This document shows positions 6,144 through 13,124 of a stretch of 17,584 bases of DNA, one piece after another. The notes beneath the pieces were generated by a model. It had not been told where the DNA came from. It ran no database searches and was given only the letters and a program-made list of their open reading frames with translations. A program made the translations under genes and the position numbers. Positions within the stretch are counted from its first letter, which is position 1, and each line of letters opens with the position of its first letter. Source of the DNA: an uncultured Sphingomonadales bacterium (lineage in GTDB: Bacteria; Pseudomonadota; Alphaproteobacteria; Sphingomonadales; Sphingomonadaceae); the NCBI GenBank assembly GCA_937898525.1, contig CALCBC010000098.1:1-17584 (forward strand), in the 5' to 3' direction.

Positions 6144-8837
6144 ATGCGGAATGTCGGTGCCGGCAAGACCGGTTTCGTGCGCAGGCTGTTGCTGTGCGGG
6201 TCGGCCGCCGCGGCGTTCTGTGTGCCAGGAATCGCTTCAGCCCAGGATACGCCGGCCGAAACGGCCGCCGAGGACGACTCCGGCTCGGGCAACCTAATCC
6301 TGGTCACCGCGACCAAGCGCGAGAAGACGCTGCAGGATACGCCAGTCGCGGTCAGCGTGACGACCTCGGAAACGATCGAGCGCGCGCAGATCCGCGACCT
6401 GCGCGACCTGCAGACCGTGGTGCCCTCGCTCAGCGTTGGCCAGCGGCAGAGCAGCGCCAACACCAACTTCTTCATCCGAGGTTTCGGCAACGGCGCCAAC
6501 AACGCCGGGATCGAGCCGTCGGTCGGCGTGTTCGTCGACAACGTCTACCGCTCGCGCACCGCGGCGCAGATCACCGATCTGCCCGACGTCGAGCGGATCG
6601 AAGTGCTGCGCGGTCCGCAGTCGACGCTGTTCGGCAAGAACGCCTCGGCGGGCGTGATCTCGATCACCACGCAGGAACCGCAGTTCAAGCTCGGCGGGAT
6701 GGTCGAGGCGTCCTACGGCAATTACGACCAGATCGTTCTCAAGGGCCACGTCACCGGCCCGCTGTCCGACAGCTTCGCGGCGAGCCTTGCAGCCGGATAC
6801 AACACCCGCGACGGGTTCTTCCGCGACGCCGGTACCGGCGACCGCACCAACGAGCGCGACCGCGGCTTCGTCCGCGGGCAGCTGCTGTTCGACGATGGCG
6901 GCAGCTTCCGGGCGCGGGTGATCGCCGACTACGACAGGATCGACGAGAACTGCTGTGCAGTGGTCAACGTCCAGAACGGGATAGCCACGCCGGCGATCGT
7001 CGCGCTCGGCGGGCGGGTCAACGCCCCGGCGGACATGTTCGACAACGTCGTCTACAACAACTTCAACTCGACCAACGATATCGAGAACTACGGCGTCTCG
7101 GCCCAGTTCGACCTCGCCGTGAGCGATGCGTTCACGCTGACCTCGATCACGGCCTATCGCAAGACCGACGCGGTCACGGTGCAGGATTCAGACTTCACCA
7201 GCGCCGACCTGCTCTATCCGAACTTCCAGGATCTCGACACCGGCACCTTTACCCAGGAGCTTCGCCTGACCGGCGAGATCGGCGATCGCGTCGACCTGCT
7301 GTTCGGCGGCTTCTACATCAAGGAGGACATCGACCAGCTCAACCAGCTGATCTGGGCGAGCCAGTTCCGCAGCTATGCCGACATCCTCGTCCAGCAGTTG
7401 TCGGGCGGGGCGCTCAGCCTGCCCACGCTCGAAACCGTGTTCGGCGCGGCCGACGGGGTCAACTACGCCGGCCGGTTCCTCGCCCCGGGGCAGGGCTTCG
7501 ACGAGGAATACAGGATGAATTCCGAGGCCTTCTCGCTGTTCGGGCAGGTCGATTTCGAGATCGTCGGTGGCCTCGTGCTGACGCTCGGTGGCAACTACAC
7601 CGACGACAGCAAGACCTATGTCACGAACGCGGTTTCGAGCGACGTGTTCTCGTCGATCGACCTCGACGCGCCGCAATATGCGGGGTTCCGCAGCCAGCTC
7701 CTGTTCGGCGGCGCGCTGGCGCAGGGTGTCGGCACGGCGGCGGGCCTCGGGCGGCCCGCGACGCAGGCGGAGATCGCCGCTTTCGCCGGCGCCAACCCGG
7801 CTGCGTTCGGCATGATCCAGGCCGGCGCGACCGCTTATGCCGCGGCCAACGCCAACAACCCCGCGGCCAACCCGCTGGCTCCGCTGCGCGCGCTGCAGTT
7901 CATGCCGCCGTTCGTCAACGTGCCCAACGCGGTCGAGGACAACCACGTCGACGACGACAACTTCAGCTACACGATCCGGCTGGCCTACGACCTCAGCGAC
8001 GTGATCAATGTCTACCTGAGCTACGCGACCGGGTACAAGGCGAGCTCGATCAACCTGTCGCGCGACAGCCGGCCGACGGCGGCCGACCGCGCGGCGCTGA
8101 TCGCGGCCGGGCTCGGGGTCAACAACCTCTCCGTCGGGAGCCGCTTCGCCGGTCCCGAGGAATCGCGCGTCATCGAGGGCGGGATCAAGGCCAACTGGGG
8201 CGACGTCTCGGCCAACCTCGCGGTGTTCGACCAGGAGATCAAAGGATTCCAGTCGAACATCTTCACCGGCTCGGGCTTCGTGCTGCTCAATGCCGGAAAG
8301 CAGAGCACTTTCGGCGTCGAGTTCGAGGGGCAGGCAACGATCGCCGACGCCCTGACGCTGAATCTCGGGGTGACCTATCTCGACCCGGTCTACGACAGCT
8401 TCCTGATCTCCGCAGTCGGCGACCTTTCGGGCACGCGCCCGGCGGGGATTCCCGAGTGGTCGGTGGTGCTCGGTGCGCAGTACGAGTTCGACGTCGGCAA
8501 CGGCAAGGTCGTGCCGCGCGCCTCGTTCCTGTGGCAGGACGAGCACCAGCTGGTCGAGGGCCTGCCCAACTTCCTCGTTCGCAATCCGGACGGGACGATC
8601 GCCGACGCCGGCCCGGCGCTGGCGGCCGCCGCGCCGTTCACGCGCAAGGTCGAGGATCTCAGCGCCTCGATCTCCTACGATCTCGACAACGGCCTGAGCC
8701 TGATGCTGTGGGCCCGCAACCTGCTCGACCATCGCGAGCTCGGGACGGTCTTCGACACCCCGGCGCAGCCGCGCGGCATTTCGGGATATCCGAACGATCC
8801 GCGGACCTACGGCGGGACGGTGCGCTTCCGCTTCTGA
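6144..8837 (+). CDS. TonB-dependent outer-membrane receptor, 897 aa
   Basis: This is an outer-membrane active transporter powered by TonB-ExbBD. The signal peptide (1-33) has a basic n-region and cleaves after ASA, before QDTP. A TonB-box-like LILVTATK segment sits at 51-58. The plug domain (about 57-180) shows QDTPVAVSV, FFIRGFGN, VGVFVDNVYRSR and the signature VERIEVLRGPQSTLFGKNASAG. The 22-strand barrel follows and ends in the expected aromatic terminus, VRFRF. A long Ala/Asn-rich segment (about residues 515-594) is probably an extracellular loop. ATG 6144 has GGAG 9 nt upstream; the ATG at 6129 has a purine run directly against it and was rejected. The ligand is unknown: no enzyme or periplasmic partner lies beside it. 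A weak TTGTTT/TTATCA promoter (6045-6072) may drive it. Confidence 0.95.
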   Translation: MRNVGAGKTGFVRRLLLCGSAAAAFCVPGIASAQDTPAETAAEDDSGSGNLILVTATKREKTLQDTPVAVSVTTSETIERAQIRDLRDLQTVVPSLSVGQRQSSANTNFFIRGFGNGANNAGIEPSVGVFVDNVYRSRTAAQITDLPDVERIEVLRGPQSTLFGKNASAGVISITTQEPQFKLGGMVEASYGNYDQIVLKGHVTGPLSDSFAASLAAGYNTRDGFFRDAGTGDRTNERDRGFVRGQLLFDDGGSFRARVIADYDRIDENCCAVVNVQNGIATPAIVALGGRVNAPADMFDNVVYNNFNSTNDIENYGVSAQFDLAVSDAFTLTSITAYRKTDAVTVQDSDFTSADLLYPNFQDLDTGTFTQELRLTGEIGDRVDLLFGGFYIKEDIDQLNQLIWASQFRSYADILVQQLSGGALSLPTLETVFGAADGVNYAGRFLAPGQGFDEEYRMNSEAFSLFGQVDFEIVGGLVLTLGGNYTDDSKTYVTNAVSSDVFSSIDLDAPQYAGFRSQLLFGGALAQGVGTAAGLGRPATQAEIAAFAGANPAAFGMIQAGATAYAAANANNPAANPLAPLRALQFMPPFVNVPNAVEDNHVDDDNFSYTIRLAYDLSDVINVYLSYATGYKASSINLSRDSRPTAADRAALIAAGLGVNNLSVGSRFAGPEESRVIEGGIKANWGDVSANLAVFDQEIKGFQSNIFTGSGFVLLNAGKQSTFGVEFEGQATIADALTLNLGVTYLDPVYDSFLISAVGDLSGTRPAGIPEWSVVLGAQYEFDVGNGKVVPRASFLWQDEHQLVEGLPNFLVRNPDGTIADAGPALAAAAPFTRKVEDLSASISYDLDNGLSLMLWARNLLDHRELGTVFDTPAQPRGISGYPNDPRTYGGTVRFRF

Positions 8838-8907
8838 CGCGAACCGGCGCCCGCGAAAGGGGCGGCTCAGAGCACCTTCATTCTTGGGATCGGTCGGGAG
8901 CTTCGGG

Positions 8908-8953
8908 GAGGCGGAGCCGGGAGACTTCGGGGGGCCGGGGGCGGCTCCGCCTC
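8908..8953 (+). terminator. terminator-like hairpin after the TonB-dependent receptor
   Basis: GAGGCGGAGCCG (8908-8919) pairs perfectly with CGGCTCCGCCTC (8942-8953) across a 22-nt loop, 71 bp after the receptor stop. There is no T-run after the stem on either strand, so it is not a classical intrinsic terminator. Two copies of CTTCGGGG (8901-8908 and 8925-8932) flank or lie in the loop. It could instead be an mRNA-end stabiliser. Confidence 0.4.
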
Positions 8954-9061
8954 GTTCGAAGAACTTGGTAGGGTACAGTCCCTATTGCACGAGGCGTGCC
9001 AGTTTAACGCTTAAGCGGAAATCCGCGGCACACGATGGTTCCCGGCTCGTTAACCCCTATT

Positions 9062-9085
9062 GATACTGTCAAGAATCCCGACAGT
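9062..9085 (+). promoter_or_regulatory. possible promoter/operator of the MscS-type gene
   Basis: ACTGTC (9065-9070) and GACAGT (9080-9085) form a perfect inverted repeat with a 9-nt spacer. It overlaps GATACT (9062-9067), a 4-of-6 match to a -10 element; no good -35 is seen upstream. The coding start is about 145 nt downstream. It does not match the alphaproteobacterial LexA box (GAAC-N7-GTTC). Confidence 0.25.
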
Positions 9086-9228
9086 TGAGGGTGAGCGAAG
9101 AGAGTGACTGGCGCGTTAGCCATCGCTAGGCTCGCGGTGCAGGCCAATGCGGAGCGGACAGTGACCAGCAACGACCGGTGCATTCCCGACGGAAGGCTCG
9201 CGGCCTCGAGAACAGGGGAGGCGGGTCG

Positions 9229-10353
9229 ATGACCGCGGCGCGCCAGCCGATCCTCGCATGGGTCACGGACAATCTGAGCGAGATCGCTCTCGCGCTCGCC
9301 GCCGTGGCGGGCATCGTCGCGCTGCTCTACGGCGTGCGCGCGCTTGTGCTGCGCGCGTGCAAGCGGCTCGGGCCACAGCACGCGTTCGCCGGGGTGTTCG
9401 CCAGCGTCGTGCGCAAGACCCGGCTGTGGTTCCTGGTCGCACTCGCATTGCGACTGGTGGTCGGATACCTGCACCCGCCGCAGGACATCGCCAAGACGAT
9501 CGGCTTCCTGTTCACCGTCGCCACGGCCCTGCAGGGCGCGTTCTGGGCGCGGACGCTGATTCTCGGAATGATCACGCTCCGGGCCGGCGAGCACGAGTCC
9601 GACAAGACCGGCCTCGCCAGCGCGATGAGCATCATCAAGCTGCTGGTGTCGATCGCGGTGTTCGCGATCGCCGCGATCGTCATTCTCGACAACCTCGGCG
9701 CCAACGTCACCGGCCTCGTCGCCGGGCTCGGAATCGGGGGCATCGCCATCGGCCTCGCGGCGCAGGGGATCTTTTCCGACCTGTTCGCCGCGCTGTCGAT
9801 CCTGTTCGACAAGCCGTTTCGCGTCGGCGACACGATCACCTTCCAGGGCAAGGAGGGCCCGGTCACCGGAACCGTCAAGAAGATCGGGCTCAAGTCGACC
9901 CGCATCCTCTCGCTAACCGGCGAGCTCAGGATCATCGGCAACACTCAGCTGCTCGCCCAGGAAGTGACCAACTTCACCGGGCGGCAGCTGTTTCGCTTCC
10001 AGCTCGTGATCGGGGTGATCTACCAGACGCCGCCCGAACTGTTGGCCGAGCTTCCCACGCTGATGCGCGGCGAGGTGGAGAAGGCAGGGCATCGCGTCGT
10101 GCGCGCGAGCTTCCGCACCTTCAGCCCGAGCTCGATCGATTTCGACCTGATCTTCGAAGTCGACACCGGCGAGGGCGACAAGGCTTTCGCGGCGCAGGAG
10201 CAGATCGCCTTCGGCCTCGTGCAGACCTTCCGGGAACGCGGGATCGAGTTCGCCTACCCGACCCAGACGACCTTCACGGCCGCGCCCGACGGCACGCTGG
10301 TCATGCCCTATCCAGCGGCCCTGGTGGACGGGGAGACGGCCGGGCGCCGCTGA
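9229..10353 (+). CDS. MscS-family small-conductance mechanosensitive channel, 374 aa
   Basis: This inner-membrane channel opens under membrane tension to release solutes during hypo-osmotic shock. Hydrophobic helices lie at about 16-38, 66-82, 90-112 and 131-155. The pore helix TM3 follows (about 158-190) and contains the Gly/Ala packing motif LGIGGIAIGLAAQ and then the signature IFSDLFAALSILFDKPFRVGDTI. The beta domain and C-terminal cytoplasmic cage follow. It has extra N-terminal helices compared with the 286-residue E. coli MscS, as in the larger YnaI/YbdG-type members. Where the family usually reads IPNS, this protein has IIGNTQLL (235-242), losing the proline. ATG 9229 has AGGGGAGG and a 7-nt spacer; the frame is open to 9178 but without such a site. 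It is convergent with the phosphoesterase operon. Confidence 0.93.
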   Translation: MTAARQPILAWVTDNLSEIALALAAVAGIVALLYGVRALVLRACKRLGPQHAFAGVFASVVRKTRLWFLVALALRLVVGYLHPPQDIAKTIGFLFTVATALQGAFWARTLILGMITLRAGEHESDKTGLASAMSIIKLLVSIAVFAIAAIVILDNLGANVTGLVAGLGIGGIAIGLAAQGIFSDLFAALSILFDKPFRVGDTITFQGKEGPVTGTVKKIGLKSTRILSLTGELRIIGNTQLLAQEVTNFTGRQLFRFQLVIGVIYQTPPELLAELPTLMRGEVEKAGHRVVRASFRTFSPSSIDFDLIFEVDTGEGDKAFAAQEQIAFGLVQTFRERGIEFAYPTQTTFTAAPDGTLVMPYPAALVDGETAGRR

Positions 10354-10364
10354 CGCGCCCGGCC
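10338..10364. terminator. GC hairpin between convergent genes
   Basis: GGCCGGGCGC (10338-10347) pairs perfectly with GCGCCCGGCC (10355-10364) around a 7-nt loop that contains the channel's TGA stop. The convergent operon ends only 20 bp away, so it could stop transcription from both sides. No T-tract follows on either strand, which weakens an intrinsic-terminator call. Confidence 0.5.
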
Positions 10365-10384
10365 CGGTCACTCGCAGATACCGA

Positions 10385-11038
10385 TCATCCGGAAACTGCC
10401 TTGCGACCGGCGCGGCCGTGGGCCCAGCATCGAAGCGCGAGGGCCACCCCGAGGCCCCCAATCCCGAACGACAGCAGGGTCAGCGGAGGCATCCCTCCGG
10501 GCCAGGCAGTCGGTTCCAGCCAGCTCGGTACCGAGGGCAGCGCCGCATGGATCGCCACCAGGGCTGCGGTCGATCCGAGGAGCAGGCTGGCGGAAACGGG
10601 CGCCGACGCCCCCCTGCGGCCCTCACCGCGAATCAGTAGCGCCGTCGCGAGCGATCCCAGCAGCAGTGAGACTCCACCGGCGAGCGAAAGCCCGCGTTCG
10701 AGGAAGAACTTCTCGAAGTAGACCGGATCGAGCAGCGCGAGCGACATCAGCGAGTGGACCACGGCCAGCAGGCTGGCCGTTCCCATGATCCGTCGTATCG
10801 GGCGCCTGTCGCGCGAGGCGAGGCGCCAGATCGCATCGACGATCAGGATCAGCGCGGAGACCGCGACGATCTTGTTGCCGACGAAGTGCGGCCAGTCGCT
10901 CCAGGCCACGCCCTTGAAGATGTTGTAGCGCAGCGTCGCATAGACCGTGGCCAGCGCCACCGCGACGGCGATCGTCGCCGTGTCGCGGCCCAGATCGCGG
11001 TCGGCGTGGATGGCGGTCTCGACAGGCTCGAGGTTCAT
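10385..11038 (-). CDS. six-helix membrane protein, possibly distantly MsrQ/ferric-reductase-like, 217 aa
   Basis: This is an inner-membrane protein of unknown function, last in the receptor-phosphoesterase operon. Predicted helices lie at about 20-38, 52-74, 82-104, 115-136, 147-166 and 184-203. Helix 3 and its entry read RRIMGTASLLAVVHSLMSL, followed by ALLDP. This recalls the RRxLGL...ALLHLL...LD segment of MsrQ and other ferric-reductase-like heme membrane domains, with H95 in the place of a heme ligand. Other histidines near helix ends are H51 and H164. The similarity is weak, and a heme role is inference. ATG 11038 follows AGGAG with a 9-nt spacer; the open frame extends 63 codons further, but that part overlaps the phosphoesterase gene and has no membrane or family character. 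The gap to the upstream gene is 29 bp. Confidence 0.82.
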   Translation of the reverse strand: MNLEPVETAIHADRDLGRDTATIAVAVALATVYATLRYNIFKGVAWSDWPHFVGNKIVAVSALILIVDAIWRLASRDRRPIRRIMGTASLLAVVHSLMSLALLDPVYFEKFFLERGLSLAGGVSLLLGSLATALLIRGEGRRGASAPVSASLLLGSTAALVAIHAALPSVPSWLEPTAWPGGMPPLTLLSFGIGGLGVALALRCWAHGRAGRKAVSG

Positions 11039-11067
11039 CGAGTCTCTCTCCTGAACGCGGCGAGCGG

Positions 11068-13083
11068 CTAGTCGGTGATGCCGCCGAGCAGCTTGACGTG
11101 CTCGAGCGGGACCGGCTGCGGGTTCGGCTTCGCTTCCGAGGTGGACACCGAGTGGGCGAACAGCAGTTCTCCCGTGTGGCCATCGCGGAACTCGAAGATC
11201 ACCTGCGGTTCGGGATGGGCGATCCACCGCGGCTGGCCCTCCGCGGTCGGGATGTTGAACGCGTTGTTCACCCGGATGATCGTGTAGACCGGCCAGCCGC
11301 CGAAGCGCTGCGTCGACGAGTTGCCGCCACTGTCGTTGCGGTACTGGTTGCTCGCCCAGAGGATGTTCACCAGCCGGTCGCCGGACTGGTAGTAGCCGCT
11401 CGGTGGCGAGCCGCCGGCGTCGCCGATCCGGTGGTTGCTGCTCGTATGCGGGCCGCTGGCGATGTCGTAGACGCCCGGAGCGATCCGCGCGACGAACGAC
11501 TTGTGCAGGTCGCCGGTGAGGAAGAACACCGGCTTGCCGAGCCCGGTGACGACGTCGAGCAACTGGTCACGCTCGTACTGGTGCGCGGTCCAGCCGTCGT
11601 CCTTGCTCTCCCCGCCCGAGCCCTGGCCGTACCAGGCACCGTTGTCGTGCGGCACCGCGAGATTGACCGACGAGGTGATGAACACGAAGTCGGCGTCGCT
11701 GTTGCGCAGTTCCTCGAACAGCCAGGCCTTCTGCTCCTCGCCGAGCATCGACGTGTTCGGGTCGGTGAGGTTCGCCTTGTCGTGCAGCGTGCGCTGCGAG
11801 CGCGTGTCGAGCAGGAAGAAGTCGGCGTTGCCGACGCGGAACTTCGAATAGAGCTTGGCGCCGATCGAATAGCGCGCGGTTTCGGTCACGGTGAGCGCCG
11901 GCTCGATCTCGATCCGGTGCGCATCGATCACGCGGGCGATGCGATAGACCCCGGTATTGCCGAAGCCCCAGAGCACGTGGAGATTGTTGGCCTTCGAGAG
12001 GTCGAGCCGGGTGAAGTCGGCGTTCCGGTCGGTGATCACCGTGCTGCCCGCGGTCAGCCGTGTCTGGCCGAAGAAAGGCAGCTCCGGGTTCCCGGTGTCG
12101 GGATTGCTCCAGCCGACGTAGTCGCGCCAGGCGGCGATCGCGGGATCGCGGAAGACCGCGCGCTCGACCTCGTTGCTCGTGCTGTCGGCGCGGATGTTTT
12201 CCTGGAACGGCTTGCCCCGGGCATCGATGCGGTAGCCGACATGACCCGAGCCGGTGACGTCGTTGAGGATCTCGTGGTCGTCGAGCGTCACGAACAGCGG
12301 CACCTCGCGGTAGAAGTTCGCGAGGTCCTCGTTCTGCAGGTAGAGCTTGTAGTTCTCCCAAACCCCGGCGACGCCACGGGCGAGCTGCGCCGTGCGCGGC
12401 AGGCGGGTGACGCCGTTGGCCTCGGCCCACTGGGCCTCGGTCGTTTCGCGGCCGAGCTCGTAGAGCCAGTCGCCGTTCTGGATCTGGAAGTAGATCTTGT
12501 CCTTCAACTCGTCGAGCATCCGCGCATAAGTCGGCGGCAGCGGCTGGTTCGACTGGTTGTTGCCGGTGCCGATCTCGAACGCGAAGTTGAACAGGCCCTT
12601 CGGATTAAGCTGCGGATCAACGTAATCCGCGCTCGACGGCAGCGTGAGGAAGCTGTTGATCTTGCCGTTCACGCGCGTGTCGGCGACGCGCCCGTCCTTG
12701 ACCAGCGCGTAGTAGTACTTCGTGTTCGGCTTGAGCCCGGTGAGCTCGACCCAGCCGGTCGCGTCATCCTCCCAGCTGGTGGTCACCGGATCGGACAGCG
12801 TGCCGCCGGAAAGGTCGGGCGAAGTCGAATAGAGCACCTGGAACGAGCCCGGCTGCCGGGTCCGCGCCCAGACGCGGATCGAGGTCGCGGTGACGTTGCC
12901 GAGCTGCGGGCCGTGGGTGATGTCGTCCACGCGTTCGAGCGTCGGCGCGGCGGGCGCCTGCGCGGCCGCAGGCGCAGTCAGCCCGGAGACGGCCAGTGGG
13001 AGCATCACCGCCGAGGACAGGGCCAGCAGTGCGCCGAGGCGCCGCGGGCTGAAGGAATGGTCGAACGTGATCGCAGGAAACAT
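11068..13083 (-). CDS. exported PhoD-like metallophosphoesterase with N-terminal beta domain, 671 aa
   Basis: This is probably a secreted phosphomonoesterase or phosphodiesterase of the PhoD/purple-acid-like metallophosphatase superfamily. The signal region (1-43) contains SPRR before a long hydrophobic core and ends APAAAQAP; Tat or Sec export are both possible. A PhoD_N-like beta-sandwich spans about 48-150 (GNVTATSIRVWAR, GWVELTGLKPNTKYYYAL). The catalytic domain has NGDWLY (203-208), LDDHE (267-271), FITSS (468-472) and TGDLHKSF (523-530), the metal-site motifs. Two oddities stand out. The segment where PhoD carries an iron-ligating Cys reads FAFEIGTGNN, and the whole protein lacks cysteine. 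A beta-rich insert of about 65 residues (342-408) interrupts the domain before FFLLDTRSQR. ATG 13083 follows AGGAG with a 7-nt spacer; an in-frame TTG lies two codons upstream. Confidence 0.93.
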   Translation of the reverse strand: MFPAITFDHSFSPRRLGALLALSSAVMLPLAVSGLTAPAAAQAPAAPTLERVDDITHGPQLGNVTATSIRVWARTRQPGSFQVLYSTSPDLSGGTLSDPVTTSWEDDATGWVELTGLKPNTKYYYALVKDGRVADTRVNGKINSFLTLPSSADYVDPQLNPKGLFNFAFEIGTGNNQSNQPLPPTYARMLDELKDKIYFQIQNGDWLYELGRETTEAQWAEANGVTRLPRTAQLARGVAGVWENYKLYLQNEDLANFYREVPLFVTLDDHEILNDVTGSGHVGYRIDARGKPFQENIRADSTSNEVERAVFRDPAIAAWRDYVGWSNPDTGNPELPFFGQTRLTAGSTVITDRNADFTRLDLSKANNLHVLWGFGNTGVYRIARVIDAHRIEIEPALTVTETARYSIGAKLYSKFRVGNADFFLLDTRSQRTLHDKANLTDPNTSMLGEEQKAWLFEELRNSDADFVFITSSVNLAVPHDNGAWYGQGSGGESKDDGWTAHQYERDQLLDVVTGLGKPVFFLTGDLHKSFVARIAPGVYDIASGPHTSSNHRIGDAGGSPPSGYYQSGDRLVNILWASNQYRNDSGGNSSTQRFGGWPVYTIIRVNNAFNIPTAEGQPRWIAHPEPQVIFEFRDGHTGELLFAHSVSTSEAKPNPQPVPLEHVKLLGGITD

Positions 13084-13124
13084 GGGCAAACTCCTGTCGT
13101 CGAAGGAAAGTTGCGCGGCGGCGC

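Larger units (their letters stand above)
8838..9228. other. 391-bp non-coding stretch rich in short inverted repeats
   Basis: No convincing gene lies between the receptor and the MscS-type channel. It holds, in order: a 12-bp stem (8908-8919 with 8942-8953), TAGGG/CCCTA (about 8968-8983), GCACG/CGTGC with a 3-nt loop (8987-8999), the perfect palindrome CGCTTAAGCG (9008-9017), GCGGA/TCCGC (9015-9026) and ACTGTC-N9-GACAGT (9065-9085). A 42-codon open frame starting GTG at 9104 ends in an ATGA overlap with the channel gene but lacks a good ribosome-binding site. The stretch likely combines the receptor's terminator with the channel's promoter. Confidence 0.6.

Noticed and set aside
6194..8971. 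A 925-codon frame overlapping the first TonB-dependent receptor on the same strand
   Set aside because: It is a +1-type shadow with low-complexity Arg-rich sequence. The receptor frame carries all the plug and barrel signatures.
9104..9232. A 42-codon frame whose stop makes an ATGA overlap with the MscS-type gene
   Set aside because: It has a GTG start without a well-spaced ribosome-binding site and a featureless sequence. Such frames are common by chance at this base composition.
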